A stretch of 64,000 bases of DNA from Clostridium mediterraneense (GTDB lineage: Bacteria > Bacillota > Clostridia > Clostridiales > Clostridiaceae). The notes beneath the pieces were generated by a model. That model ran no database searches. It saw only the letters and a program-made list of their open reading frames with translations, and had not been told where the DNA came from. Below, piece after piece: positions 18,555 through 27,702 of the stretch. The stretch lies in contig NZ_LT594785.1 of NCBI RefSeq assembly GCF_900091705.1, positions 1,158,858 through 1,222,857 of the forward strand. Direction: 5' to 3'. Position 1 is the first letter of the stretch, and each line of letters starts with the position of its first letter. The position numbers and the translations under genes were made by a program.

Positions 18555-21500
18555 ATGGATAAAAAGTTACAAAAATATCTTGAAAGCTATAAACGACTTT
18601 ATTTTAAGGGCGAAATTCATAATCCAAAAAGTAAAAATCTTTTAGAAAAGAAAAGAATAAGTTTAGAATTATCTGAACAAGAGGTAAATAATGCTAGTCA
18701 AGAACTATATAAGGGATTAACAGCAGTTCTGGATTACATAAATGATTTCCTAGATTTAAATTATGATGGGAGTAATGAGAGTCTAGTTTTAGATGAATTT
18801 GATAAAGAAGAAATTGAAGAGTTTTGGAGAGATATGAATTTAACTGATGAAGATGGTAAACGTTGTTTAGAGCATGCTATATCAGAATATATCAATAAAT
18901 CAACAAATGTTGAGCAAAAGAATAATCTTTTAGATGTTGAAAGTAAGACAGTAAGATATCAGGAGTCTAATACAGTACAATCAGTAGTTGCACTTAAAGA
19001 TAAACCTTTAGAAGTAATAAAAAGTAGTGAAGCTAGAGAGAATGTATATAAGGAAATATCTGTAGTAAATAAAGAAAAGGATTTAGTAAGAGTAAATATC
19101 GATTTTAATAATAAGGATTCTATATTAAATGAATATAGAACTATTCTAACTAGGGCTAAAAGAAATGATTTAGAACGAGTTCAAATAAGATTTTTAAATT
19201 TACTTTTATCTTATTCTATATCTTATGAAAACGAAATCTTTGCTATAACTAATAGAGAAGAAATAACAGAAGAAAGGTTAAAACAAATTTTCTATGATTG
19301 TTATGCTGATTTCTTAGAACAATTTATGATTTATATAAAAGAAGATGGATTTATAGATTTAGATAAAATTCCAGAATATAATTTAGATGATTTATTTTGT
19401 TCTAAAAATATAAAGAACTATCTTGGTTTTATAAATCAAATTAACGAAGAGTTAAATATGGGATTAGTAGATGAATTTGAGTGGATGCCAAAAGCTGCTG
19501 TTCAATATGAATCAATAAAGGCAAATACAATAATAGGAAGAAAGACTGCTAATTATATATTTAGAGTTATTAATGAATGTAAGCCAGAGAGAATTTTTAA
19601 GAATGAAGAATCATCAAAAGGATTTAAAACTATAGATGCTATTTTAGTTCAACTTATAACTAACTTAACTAATTTTGCATTATCAAATATTAAGAATTTT
19701 ATAGATTCTAATATACAAGAAAATATTCAGACATTAGAGAGTGTTATAGATGGAAAAGAAAAAGCAATAAATTATATAAATGCAGCAAAGGTTGTTAATC
19801 AGTCAAAAGAATATGAGAGATATTTAAGTCTTATAATAGATTCATTAAGAGAGTATCCTTATTATGAAGAAGCACATCTTAGAATGCTTGAAATTTTAAG
19901 TTCAAATATTAATGAGGATAGAGTACTTTTAGATGTGGCTTATAATTTTATAGTTTCTGCTGGTGAAACTTGTTTAGAAATAAGTGATAAGCTTATAAGT
20001 TTAAATTTTGAATTATATAAATCATCTTTAGAATCAATAGATAAGGAAAATACAGAATTTATAGAGATTAGACAAATTTGTGATAATCTTAAGAAACGTT
20101 TTAAAATTAATGATGTTAATACAATAGTAAAATGTGAATTAAGTAGTTTTGGACAAGTAATTAGTGCTATTGATTATTCTGAAGTTAGTGAAGATATAAG
20201 ATTGCAATTATACAAAAAAGATTTAGCTGCCTTAAGAGAAAGGGATTTTAGTATAGAAGAAAAAAGTAAATGTGCTAGAAATCTTAGAGATACTTATAAG
20301 ATAGTTGAGGATGAAATTGTTATAGAGCTTGAAATGAATAATTTTGGTATGATTTTCTCAGATGTGGATTTTCTAAAAGTTGAGTATGGTATAAGAAAAG
20401 ATATGTTTAAGAAAAAGGTAGAAGAGCTTGAATATGAAAGAGATCAACAATTATTAGAAGATAAGATAATTGAATATAAAGAAAAATATAGAATAGATAC
20501 TAAATATGCTATGAATCTTGAAATATCTAAATTTGGTAGATGGTTTGGAGAACTTGATTTAAGTGATATAGAAGAGGAAGATTTAGAAGGTTTTATTATT
20601 AAGTTATCTAAGACTATTATGATTTTAAATTTAACAGAAGAAAAGAAAAATATATTATTAAATCAACTTAAAGAAGAAAGTGGGCTTAGTACAAATAAGT
20701 TCTATGCAATTCAAAGTAAAATAGGAAATACAGAAATGGCTTTAAATAATGAAGATTCAATTGAAATTGAATTTATTGAAAAATCAATGGAGCTTTTTGA
20801 AAAGTATCCTAGTATAATGCTTGAAGAAAAACTTTTAAGTAAAAATGATGAAGATTTTCTTTGTGGAGTATTTATAAAAACATTTAGTAGAGTAAGGGAC
20901 AAGCTTAGAGATGAAGATTTATTCCTTTTAAGAAAAAGAAATAATAGAGAAGGATTCTTATTAACTTCAAAAGCGATTTATCATTCAAATTGGACAAATG
21001 CAATTTTATTAAAAGATATTAATAAGGTAATTTGGAGAGAGAAGAGTAATTTAAAAAATGGTCAAAGATATTTTAGACCATATATATTCTTAGTTACTGA
21101 TTTAGAAGAAGTTAAATTTGATTTTGTTGGATTTAGACAAATAGATGTATTTATCAAGTTCTTAATTGATTTTATAAATACCTATAAGTTACTTTTAGGT
21201 AAAGAACGTTGCGTCTATGAAAAGGTAAGTATAGAAGAGGGAACTCTTTCAGTTGAAGAGATGTTAGAGGGTAACATATTAATTGAAAAGTTTACTGGAA
21301 GTAGAAGAAGTTTAGAAGATATATCTAACTTTATTAATAGGGAAGTTAGTACAGAACTTAAGAAGTTAATTAAGATTCAAGATGTAAAATCAAAAATTGA
21401 TTCTAAAATAAAAAATGCAATAGCAGCATATGCACCTATTGAATCTAATGAAGTTCCTTTAGTAGCATTTGATAGTACTTTATTTAAATCAGGAAAAGAA

Positions 21501-21713
21501 GGATTCTTATTAACAAGTAAAGCTGTTTATTGTAAGAATAAGTTTGGAAACCCTTGGGTTGTGAAACATAAAGATATGAAGTTTATAAAGATTGAAAATG
21601 AATATATTATTTTTAATGATAAGCAGACAACTATTTCAACAATCCCAGAAGTTCAAAGACAAGAGTTAAGAAATCTATTAGAATTCTTATCTTATACATT
21701 TAAAGAATTATAA
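18555..21713 (+). CDS. Unrecognised 1052-residue protein with three internal repeats and two PH-like modules
   Basis: I do not recognise this gene as a named family. It is soluble, highly charged and mostly helical, with no signal peptide or membrane segment. Residues about 400-510 look like TPR-type helical hairpins. Three consecutive units of about 65 residues start near 515, 580 and 644. Each begins [FY][KR]I and has a core E-x-[SN]-x-F-G followed by an Asp about 7-8 residues later (SSFGQVISAID, NNFGMIFSDVD, SKFGRWFGELD). Near the C-terminus two modules share GFLLTSKA[IV]Y (G800 and G983) followed by strands, like bacterial PH/GRAM-type domains. GGGTGATAG precedes the ATG. It is monocistronic with its own terminator. 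Possibly a scaffold or stress protein, but the function is unknown. Confidence 0.8.
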   Translation: MDKKLQKYLESYKRLYFKGEIHNPKSKNLLEKKRISLELSEQEVNNASQELYKGLTAVLDYINDFLDLNYDGSNESLVLDEFDKEEIEEFWRDMNLTDEDGKRCLEHAISEYINKSTNVEQKNNLLDVESKTVRYQESNTVQSVVALKDKPLEVIKSSEARENVYKEISVVNKEKDLVRVNIDFNNKDSILNEYRTILTRAKRNDLERVQIRFLNLLLSYSISYENEIFAITNREEITEERLKQIFYDCYADFLEQFMIYIKEDGFIDLDKIPEYNLDDLFCSKNIKNYLGFINQINEELNMGLVDEFEWMPKAAVQYESIKANTIIGRKTANYIFRVINECKPERIFKNEESSKGFKTIDAILVQLITNLTNFALSNIKNFIDSNIQENIQTLESVIDGKEKAINYINAAKVVNQSKEYERYLSLIIDSLREYPYYEEAHLRMLEILSSNINEDRVLLDVAYNFIVSAGETCLEISDKLISLNFELYKSSLESIDKENTEFIEIRQICDNLKKRFKINDVNTIVKCELSSFGQVISAIDYSEVSEDIRLQLYKKDLAALRERDFSIEEKSKCARNLRDTYKIVEDEIVIELEMNNFGMIFSDVDFLKVEYGIRKDMFKKKVEELEYERDQQLLEDKIIEYKEKYRIDTKYAMNLEISKFGRWFGELDLSDIEEEDLEGFIIKLSKTIMILNLTEEKKNILLNQLKEESGLSTNKFYAIQSKIGNTEMALNNEDSIEIEFIEKSMELFEKYPSIMLEEKLLSKNDEDFLCGVFIKTFSRVRDKLRDEDLFLLRKRNNREGFLLTSKAIYHSNWTNAILLKDINKVIWREKSNLKNGQRYFRPYIFLVTDLEEVKFDFVGFRQIDVFIKFLIDFINTYKLLLGKERCVYEKVSIEEGTLSVEEMLEGNILIEKFTGSRRSLEDISNFINREVSTELKKLIKIQDVKSKIDSKIKNAIAAYAPIESNEVPLVAFDSTLFKSGKEGFLLTSKAVYCKNKFGNPWVVKHKDMKFIKIENEYIIFNDKQTTISTIPEVQRQELRNLLEFLSYTFKEL

Positions 21714-21717
21714 AATT

Positions 21718-21755
21718 AGTAAGGAGTTTATCTTGTTTAAGATGGACTCCTTACT
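21718..21755 (+). terminator. Rho-independent terminator
   Basis: A 17-bp stem with two G-T pairs (21718-21734 with 21739-21755), a GTTT loop and a T-rich tail. It ends the 1052-residue gene and belongs to the recurring AAGGAGTTTATCTT-type family in this window. Confidence 0.85.
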
Positions 21756-21833
21756 TAATTTTATTTGAAAATCTTTCTAATTTTGCTTAAGAATTATATA
21801 ATATAGATTATAGATAAAGAAGAGGTGAGTTTT

Positions 21834-22388
21834 ATGAAATTAGTATCAGTAAATAAATTAGTAGATTATAAATTTTTAAAAATGTATAAATTAAATTTAA
21901 TTAATAGAAAGAATAATCCAAAGGAATATTTAGTTGCGAGTAGAAGAGAGGAAAAAGATTTAGCATGTAAGACTCGTAATCATAATAAGGCAGATGCAGT
22001 TATGATAGTACCGATAACAAAAGAAAGAGAGTTTATTTTATTAAAACAATTTAGACCAGCTATAAATGATTTTATTTATGAATTTCCAGCAGGGCTTATT
22101 GATCAAGGTGAGGATATATTAAAAGCAGCTAAAAGAGAATTATTTGAGGAAACAGGGCTTAATGCTGTTGAGCTAGAAATTTTATTAAAGCCAAGTTATA
22201 CATCAGTTGGTATGAGTGATGAAACAATTGCAGTAGTAAAAGCTTTAGTAGAAGGTGAGATATCTACAGATAATACTGAGGATGATGAAGAAATAGAAGT
22301 ATTAAAGATAAAAGAGAGTGAAATAAAAGAGTTTATTAAAGAAAATAATGTTTCTATAAAGACTGCTTTAATGATTCTTAGTATTTAA
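21834..22388 (+). CDS. Nudix hydrolase (ADP-ribose pyrophosphatase-like)
   Basis: A 184-residue enzyme that cleaves nucleoside diphosphates linked to another moiety, using Mg2+. The Nudix box is complete: G87, E93, then REL-x-EE-x-GL at residues 101-109. The preceding FILLKQFRPAINDFIYEFPAG is the pattern of ADP-ribose pyrophosphatases (NudF type), including the FPAGLI lead-in. The downstream PSYTSVGMSDE also fits that subgroup. The ATG at 21834 follows AGAGGTGAG; an in-frame GTG at 21825 is part of that site. Substrate preference is inferred, not proven. Confidence 0.92.
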   Translation: MKLVSVNKLVDYKFLKMYKLNLINRKNNPKEYLVASRREEKDLACKTRNHNKADAVMIVPITKEREFILLKQFRPAINDFIYEFPAGLIDQGEDILKAAKRELFEETGLNAVELEILLKPSYTSVGMSDETIAVVKALVEGEISTDNTEDDEEIEVLKIKESEIKEFIKENNVSIKTALMILSI

Positions 22389-22412
22389 TTATATAAAAAT
22401 TTGATAACTCTA

Positions 22413-22439
22413 TAAATATATCTAGAAAAATGTCGATAT
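22413..22439 (+). promoter_or_regulatory. Sigma-D/sigma-28-like motility promoter for the chemoreceptor gene
   Basis: TAAA (22413-22416), a 15-base spacer, then GTCGATAT (22432-22439). The known sigma-D/FliA consensus is TAAA-N15-GCCGATAA, so the spacing is exact and six of eight -10 bases match. Transcription would start near 22446, about 36 bases before the TTG start codon. Confidence 0.6.
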
Positions 22440-22481
22440 TTAAAAAGGAAGTAATTTAAAATACAATAAGGGGGAAGACAT

Positions 22482-24461
22482 TTGAATAGAGTAAATATAT
22501 TTAAACGTTATCAAAGGTTCTTAAAGGTAAGGGTATTAGTAAATATATTATTTGTATCTATCTTAAGCATGATATGTATAGGTGGTGCAAATTATATTTT
22601 CTCAAAAAGTATTATAGAAGATGATATAAAAAAAGAAGTACAGTATGTTTTATCTGATTATAAAAATCAAATGGCAAATTTTATAGATAGAAGTAATAAT
22701 GAATTAGAAAAGGCATATTATAGAGATATTTATGGAAAGTCAATTGAAGAAATAGATGAAAGTATACAGAATACGAAAAAGTTTTATAAAGAAAATGGCT
22801 ATATATCAGAAATCTTTTTTATAGATAATAACAGTAAATTATATGGTGAAAATATAAATTATAAAAATGAGACTTGGTATAAAGAAATAAAGAATAAAGA
22901 AAATATGCAAAAGTCAATATCTAATGTCTATAGAATGCGTAATAAGACTGCTGGGATAGTATCAGTTATGAAAATAGATAATGGTTATATTGGTGCAGTA
23001 CTTAATTTAGATAACTTAAAAAAAATATCAGAAAGTATTAGAATATCAGAAACAGGACATGGGTTTATTTTAGATTCTGATGGAAATTATGCAATACACC
23101 CAGGTAGAGATATAAATGAAAATATAAAAACTGTAGATGGTGGAGTTCTTGAAAATCTTTCAAAAGATATCTTAAAAGCAGATAATATGCTTATTAAGTT
23201 TGAGATAAATGGATTCCATCACTTATATTCAGCAGCTAAGATTGAGGGAACTAATTTAGTAGCAGTTTTATATGCTACAGAACAAGAGTTTTTTAAGCCT
23301 CTAAATAGTATTGGAATAATGGTAATTATTTTAGGAGTAATTTCAACTATTTTAATTACAATCGTTATATATATGATGGTTGCTAGTATATTAAAGGTGA
23401 TAAATAAAATTATGGATGATAGTAGTAAGCTATCTAAAGGTAAATTCAATGAGATAGTATTTAAAAATTCAGATAGAAAAGATGAACTTGGAAAACTTGA
23501 AAATAGTTTTCTTGATATGGCTAAGAGTCTTAAAGAAATAGTTGAAGGTATAGAGAGTAATACAGGGGAAACTGTAAATAGTTTAGGAATTTTAAAAGAT
23601 ACTATAGATAGTAATACTAAAAATGCTGAAGATATAACTAAGATAGCTCATCATGTTAGTAATAAAGTTAAGGATGGAAATGAAAATATGGATATTCTTA
23701 ATAAAGCTATAATAGAACTTAACAGTAATATGAATGAGATAAGAAGAAATGCTAATAAGCTTAAGGAAAATGGAAAAGCTACATCTCAAGGAATAGAGAT
23801 TGGTGGTAAAAACATGGATGATACTATTATAACTATAAATGAAATAAGTGATAGAACTCTTGAAGTATCTAATTGTATTGGATCTTTACAAGAAAGTTTT
23901 ATAAAGATTAGAGATATTTTAGATGATATAACATTTATAGCTGAAAGAACTAATTTATTATCTTTAAATGCTAGTATTGAAGCAGCAAGAGCAGGAGAAG
24001 CAGGAAAAGGATTTGCGATAGTAGCAAATGAAATCAAAAAACTTGCTTCTAGTTGTAAAGACTCAGTTATAAAAACTAGTAATATTTTATTAGAAAATGA
24101 AAATGAGCTTAAAATTTTATTAAGTAAGGTTGATGAGACTAAAGGGATGGTTGATGAAGGAATTTCTAATATTGAATTAACCCAAAATAATTTTGAAATT
24201 CTTGCAACACAAGTAATAGAATCTATTAATGATACAGATGTAATAATAGATAAGATTAATAGTTCTACTGAAAGAACAGAAAGAATTTCTGATATTTCAA
24301 AGACTAATACTAAGAATTCTCAGGATATATTAAGTGAAATAGTAGCAGTATCAGAGCTTTTAGAAAGTCAGTTAGCAGCACAGGAAGAATTAACAGCTAG
24401 TGCAGATACTATAAAAGAAGAAAGTTTTAAATTAGTAGAAACAACGAAAAAATTAATATAA
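22482..24461 (+). CDS. Methyl-accepting chemotaxis protein with extracellular Cache-type sensor
   Basis: A 659-residue membrane chemoreceptor that signals to CheA/CheW. TM1 lies near residues 18-38. The extracellular dCache-like sensor has [16 protein letters not shown] and [17 protein letters not shown]2 lies near 283-303. A HAMP domain follows ([12 protein letters not shown]), then the cytoplasmic coiled coil. The highly conserved hairpin tip is [31 protein letters not shown]. No C-terminal NWETF pentapeptide is seen. The start is TTG, 6 bases after GGGGGAAGA. The sigma-D-like promoter upstream fits a motility-regulon gene. The ligand is unknown. Confidence 0.96.
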   Translation: MNRVNIFKRYQRFLKVRVLVNILFVSILSMICIGGANYIFSKSIIEDDIKKEVQYVLSDYKNQMANFIDRSNNELEKAYYRDIYGKSIEEIDESIQNTKKFYKENGYISEIFFIDNNSKLYGENINYKNETWYKEIKNKENMQKSISNVYRMRNKTAGIVSVMKIDNGYIGAVLNLDNLKKISESIRISETGHGFILDSDGNYAIHPGRDINENIKTVDGGVLENLSKDILKADNMLIKFEINGFHHLYSAAKIEGTNLVAVLYATEQEFFKPLNSIGIMVIILGVISTILITIVIYMMVASILKVINKIMDDSSKLSKGKFNEIVFKNSDRKDELGKLENSFLDMAKSLKEIVEGIESNTGETVNSLGILKDTIDSNTKNAEDITKIAHHVSNKVKDGNENMDILNKAIIELNSNMNEIRRNANKLKENGKATSQGIEIGGKNMDDTIITINEISDRTLEVSNCIGSLQESFIKIRDILDDITFIAERTNLLSLNASIEAARAGEAGKGFAIVANEIKKLASSCKDSVIKTSNILLENENELKILLSKVDETKGMVDEGISNIELTQNNFEILATQVIESINDTDVIIDKINSSTERTERISDISKTNTKNSQDILSEIVAVSELLESQLAAQEELTASADTIKEESFKLVETTKKLI

Positions 24462-24468
24462 AATAATA

Positions 24469-24506
24469 AAAAAAGAGTTATCTTTTATTTAAGATAACTC
24501 TTTTTT
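24469..24506 (+). terminator. Rho-independent terminator of the chemoreceptor gene
   Basis: A perfect 16-bp stem (24469-24484 with 24491-24506) with an A-run before it and T-run after it. It is another member of the AAAGAGTTATCTT-type family. Confidence 0.88.
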
Positions 24507-24639
24507 GTTATTTAATAAATTACCTTTATTATAAGCAATTATTATAAAAAGGTGATTTTTTTATTTATGATTGAAAAAACATTAATATGCTTTTTTATTA
24601 ACATTTATACCTATAAAGACGTAAAATATATTAATTAAA

Positions 24640-25338
24640 TTAGTAAATACTTAAAATACTACCTCTATCTATAAGGCTTGAATTTGATAAATATATTGGC
24701 TCTACATTATGTTTATATAAGAATTTTTCAATCTCATCTTTGTAGTTATGAAACTTTAGATTACCAAAGAAAGCAAGTTTATCTTCAGCTATAAGTCCAC
24801 AGCTTCCACCTATAAAACCATATGGAAGGCCTGGGAGATTTATATCACCAGATGATATTAAAAGTACGTCAATAGGATAAGGTTTTAAACTTTTATATAT
24901 TCCTACATCAGATGTTATAAGAGCGTTATCATTTACAATTGCTGTTGAACATTTAGCATATCCTTGCTTTATGTTTATTAAGTTTTTAGTTTTTATCTCA
25001 TCTAAAAGTACCTTATCAGTATATTTTAGGTTGTGTATAAAGAAATCTTTAAGATTTACAGCATTTAAAAATATATTTTCAGGATATTTATCTTTAAGTA
25101 ATTTTTCTGATTTTAATATAGAAATATTATTTAAAGAATTTGATGATATATCAAGCTGTGAATTAGAAGCTATGATAATTTTGGTATTTGAAATAATATT
25201 TACTTGTATATCTGGATGTGCAGAAATGGAATCATATAAATAAGGAGACTTAGGAACTTTAATTATATTTGAAATTTCTTTAGATAGTGTGTCTAATTCT
25301 TCTTCGCTTATACGACTGTCTACAAAACAAGTTTTCAT
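24640..25338 (-). CDS. Hypothetical protein, probably the clostridial GME-fold family (DUF6873-like)
   Basis: A 232-residue soluble protein resembling a clostridial family of unknown function with a guanidino-modifying-enzyme-like (propeller) fold. Candidate functional residues are in SAHPDIQVNI, INIKQGYAKCSTAIV, GFIGGSCGLI (Cys) and SLIDRGSIL. Repeated strand-helix units such as NALITSDVGIYKSL and DKLAFFGNL fit the fold. AAGGAGG precedes the ATG. It is isolated on the - strand between the chemoreceptor and ytxC. Catalytic activity and substrate are unknown, and the family call is from memory of motifs only. Confidence 0.6.
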   Translation of the reverse strand: MKTCFVDSRISEEELDTLSKEISNIIKVPKSPYLYDSISAHPDIQVNIISNTKIIIASNSQLDISSNSLNNISILKSEKLLKDKYPENIFLNAVNLKDFFIHNLKYTDKVLLDEIKTKNLINIKQGYAKCSTAIVNDNALITSDVGIYKSLKPYPIDVLLISSGDINLPGLPYGFIGGSCGLIAEDKLAFFGNLKFHNYKDEIEKFLYKHNVEPIYLSNSSLIDRGSILSIY

Positions 25339-25479
25339 TAGTAAACCTCCTTATTTTTATAAATTTTTTATAAATTTATCTTACTAAAACTTGAGGATTT
25401 TGTCGATTATTAACTATATCTTTTTCGTATAGGTGAATTATTTTAAAGCATACTAAATATGAAGGAAGGAGTGAGAGAT

Positions 25480-26349
25480 TTGCTTTTAGTCAAAATAGCA
25501 TATAAAGAGGAGCATAACTTTATAAGAGATATACAAGGAATTAAGGATATCCTAAAAAACAAAGATATAAAAATAGGTATGTCAGAATTTATAGAAAATG
25601 ACACTCACTTCATTAAAGTGTTTTGTGATGATTCACAATATTCAGAAGAAGTAAAATCAAAGGTTATATTATATATTAGTAATGTTTTATATGATATTAT
25701 AATAGATAATTTTAGAAAAAAGGAGCTTTTAGAATACCTTACTGAAAATTACTTCTTTTTAAAGCATAGTGAAATGTTAGAGATAGATAGAAAAGTAAAT
25801 AGAGTTTTAAAACAACAAGAAAGAATATTAAATGAAGATAGCATTTATTGTGTTAATAGAATTAGTGCTATGCAATCAATGATAAATGATTTTATACAAG
25901 AAGATTACTTTATAAATATAGATGGATTTATAAGATTTAGATTAAGGACTATGCTTCCATATATAGAGCAAATAATAGAAAAAGTAGTTGAATCTTATTT
26001 AGTGGAAAAAGAATATAATGAGTTTATAAATCTTTTAAAATATTTTGTTGATATACAAGATAGCAAAATAGAAGAGGTAAACATATTTATAAAAAATGAT
26101 GGAGCATATATTATCAAGGATAAAAGTGGTAATGATATATTTAAGGAGTTTATTAATGATTTAGTTGAAAATAAAGAAGATAAAGCTATAAATCCTGAAG
26201 ATATAATAATTAGTGGTCTCATAACTAATTCTCCAAAGCATATAAATATATATAATAGGGAAAGTTGTTCTAATAGAGAATTTTTAAATACTATATCTAA
26301 TGTTTTTGGGGAAAGGGTTAGCTTTGAAAAAACAATAAATATTTTATAA
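25480..26349 (+). CDS. ytxC: Putative sporulation protein YtxC
   Basis: A 289-residue member of the YtxC family, which is restricted to spore formers; its molecular role is unknown. The signature block is in the middle: IDGFIRFRLRTMLPYIEQI followed by VVESYLVEKEYNEFINLLKYFVDIQ. A C-terminal alpha/beta part follows. I chose TTG at 25480 because AAGGAG ends 8 bases upstream. An in-frame ATG at 25459 has no site and would add 7 residues. A weak sigma-E-like pair (GTATAGG at 25427, CATACT at 25449, 15-base spacer) sits just upstream. The position before infC-rpmI-rplT is usual in clostridia. Confidence 0.82.
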   Translation: MLLVKIAYKEEHNFIRDIQGIKDILKNKDIKIGMSEFIENDTHFIKVFCDDSQYSEEVKSKVILYISNVLYDIIIDNFRKKELLEYLTENYFFLKHSEMLEIDRKVNRVLKQQERILNEDSIYCVNRISAMQSMINDFIQEDYFINIDGFIRFRLRTMLPYIEQIIEKVVESYLVEKEYNEFINLLKYFVDIQDSKIEEVNIFIKNDGAYIIKDKSGNDIFKEFINDLVENKEDKAINPEDIIISGLITNSPKHINIYNRESCSNREFLNTISNVFGERVSFEKTINIL

Positions 26350-26355
26350 AATTAG

Positions 26356-26384
26356 TTGACAATATAAATTTATGATGTTAGAAT
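26356..26384 (+). promoter_or_regulatory. Strong vegetative promoter of infC-rpmI-rplT
   Basis: TTGACA (26356-26361), a 17-base spacer and TAGAAT (26379-26384). The start is expected near 26391, giving a leader of about 160 bases before infC. Confidence 0.8.
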
Positions 26385-26390
26385 AACTAA

Positions 26391-26510
26391 TGTCAAGAAG
26401 AAACAGCCGTTTCTCGCCTTACGGCTAAGCTTAGTAAGGTTATGTGAGATTATTACATCATTGAATTGAGATAATAATAGGACGGCGTTTAACGCCGTCC
26501 TTTTTTATTA
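26391..26510 (+). promoter_or_regulatory. infC leader with attenuator (ribosomal protein L20-type autoregulation)
   Basis: The leader has a first hairpin, AGCCGT/ACGGCT (26405-26410 with 26421-26426). After an AT-rich stretch comes a G+C-rich terminator, AGGACGGCGTT with AACGCCGTCCT (26479-26501), and a T-run, all between the promoter and infC. In Bacillus subtilis this operon is repressed by L20, which binds the leader and promotes premature termination. The same logic is inferred here from position and terminator; the L20-binding fold was not modelled. Confidence 0.8.
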
Positions 26511-26552
26511 TTTATATATTATGTTGGCTAAAATCTGTCGGAGGTGAAAAAA

Positions 26553-27065
26553 ATTAGTAAGAAATTCGCAATGAATGAAGGTATAAGAGAAAAAGAAATA
26601 AGAGTTATTTCAGAAACAGGAGATCAGTTAGGATTAATGTCTTCAAAAGATGCATTAAGAATGGCTGAAGAAAAGGAATTAGATTTAGTGATGATATCAC
26701 CAAATGCTGTTCCACCAGTTTGCAAAATAATGGACTATGGAAAGTTCTTATACGAACAAACTAAGAAAGAAAAAGAAGCAAAGAAAAAGCAAAAAGTTGT
26801 TAATGTTAAAGAGATAAGAGTTAGCCCAACTATCGAAGAGAATGACATATGTATAAAAGCTAAAAATGCTATGAAATTCTTAACAGCTGGAGATAAAGTT
26901 AAAATTACTGTTAGATTTAGAGGAAGAGAAGCAGAACATTCATTTATAGGTAATAAGATACTTGATAATTTTGTATCTAAGCTAGAAGAAGTTTGTGTTA
27001 TCGAAAAACCTGCTAAATTAGAAGGTAGAAACATGATTTTAATTTTAGCTCCAAAAAAAGCATAA
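26553..27065 (+). CDS. infC: Translation initiation factor IF-3, probable ATT start
   Basis: IF-3 binds the 30S subunit, prevents 50S joining and proofreads the start codon. About 170 residues, with the N-terminal domain [20 protein letters not shown], a lysine-rich linker and the C-terminal domain ([26 protein letters not shown]). The best start is ATT at 26553: GGAGG ends 8 bases before it and the product begins [12 protein letters not shown], as in other Firmicute IF-3. An in-frame GTG at 26544 overlaps the ribosome binding site, and the first ATG (26571) is too far in. A rare AUU start is known for infC and underlies IF-3 autoregulation. First gene of infC-rpmI-rplT. Confidence 0.95.
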   Translation: MSKKFAMNEGIREKEIRVISETGDQLGLMSSKDALRMAEEKELDLVMISPNAVPPVCKIMDYGKFLYEQTKKEKEAKKKQKVVNVKEIRVSPTIEENDICIKAKNAMKFLTAGDKVKITVRFRGREAEHSFIGNKILDNFVSKLEEVCVIEKPAKLEGRNMILILAPKKA

Positions 27066-27085
27066 CTTGAGAGGAGGATTATACT

Positions 27086-27283
27086 ATGCCAAAAATGAAA
27101 ACTCATAGAGGTGCAGCAAAGAGATTCAAAATAACAGGAACAGGTAAGTTAAAAAGAGGAAAAGCTTTCAGAAGCCATATCTTAACAAAGAAGAGCTCAA
27201 AGAGAAAGAGAAATCTTAGAAAAACTGGATATGTTTCAGTTGCACAAGAAAAGAACATGAAGAAATTATTACCATATCTATAA
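27086..27283 (+). CDS. rpmI: 50S ribosomal protein L35 (bL35)
   Basis: A 65-residue, very basic large-subunit protein. The start [15 protein letters not shown] and the block [15 protein letters not shown] are the family signature. GAGGAGG precedes the ATG. Middle gene of the IF-3/L35/L20 operon, 20 bases after infC. Confidence 0.98.
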   Translation: MPKMKTHRGAAKRFKITGTGKLKRGKAFRSHILTKKSSKRKRNLRKTGYVSVAQEKNMKKLLPYL

Positions 27284-27310
27284 GAAGAAACAGAGTAGGA
27301 GGTTTGCTAA

Positions 27311-27670
27311 ATGGCAAGAGTTAAGAGAGCGGTTAATGCTCGTAAGAATCACAAAAAAGTTTTAAAGCTTGCAAAAGGTTACTATGCAGGAAAGAGCAAG
27401 TTATTTAAGACAGCTAACGAATCAGTTATCAGAGCATTAAGAAATGCTTACGTAGGTAGAAGATTAAAGAAGAGAGATTACAGAAGATTATGGATAGCAA
27501 GAATAAATGCTGCTACAAGAATGAATGATCTTTCATACTCAAAATTCATGAATGGAATTAAATTAGCTGGAGTTGACATAAACAGAAAGATGCTTTCAGA
27601 AATCGCTATAAATGATCCTAAAGCATTTGCTGATTTAGTTGAATTAGCTAAAAAGCACTTAAACGCTTAA
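27311..27670 (+). CDS. rplT: 50S ribosomal protein L20 (bL20)
   Basis: A 119-residue 23S rRNA-binding assembly protein and the likely autoregulator of this operon. It begins [27 protein letters not shown]-like, with the basic N-terminal extension, then the globular part ([14 protein letters not shown]). Normal length. It is followed by a strong terminator. Confidence 0.98.
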   Translation: MARVKRAVNARKNHKKVLKLAKGYYAGKSKLFKTANESVIRALRNAYVGRRLKKRDYRRLWIARINAATRMNDLSYSKFMNGIKLAGVDINRKMLSEIAINDPKAFADLVELAKKHLNA

Positions 27671-27677
27671 TAATTAG

Positions 27678-27697
27678 AATGCGACTTTTGTCGCATT
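27678..27697 (+). terminator. Rho-independent terminator of infC-rpmI-rplT
   Basis: AATGCGAC and GTCGCATT (27678-27685, 27690-27697) with a TTTT loop, followed by a T-run to 27703. Confidence 0.9.
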
Positions 27698-27702
27698 TTT
27701 TT

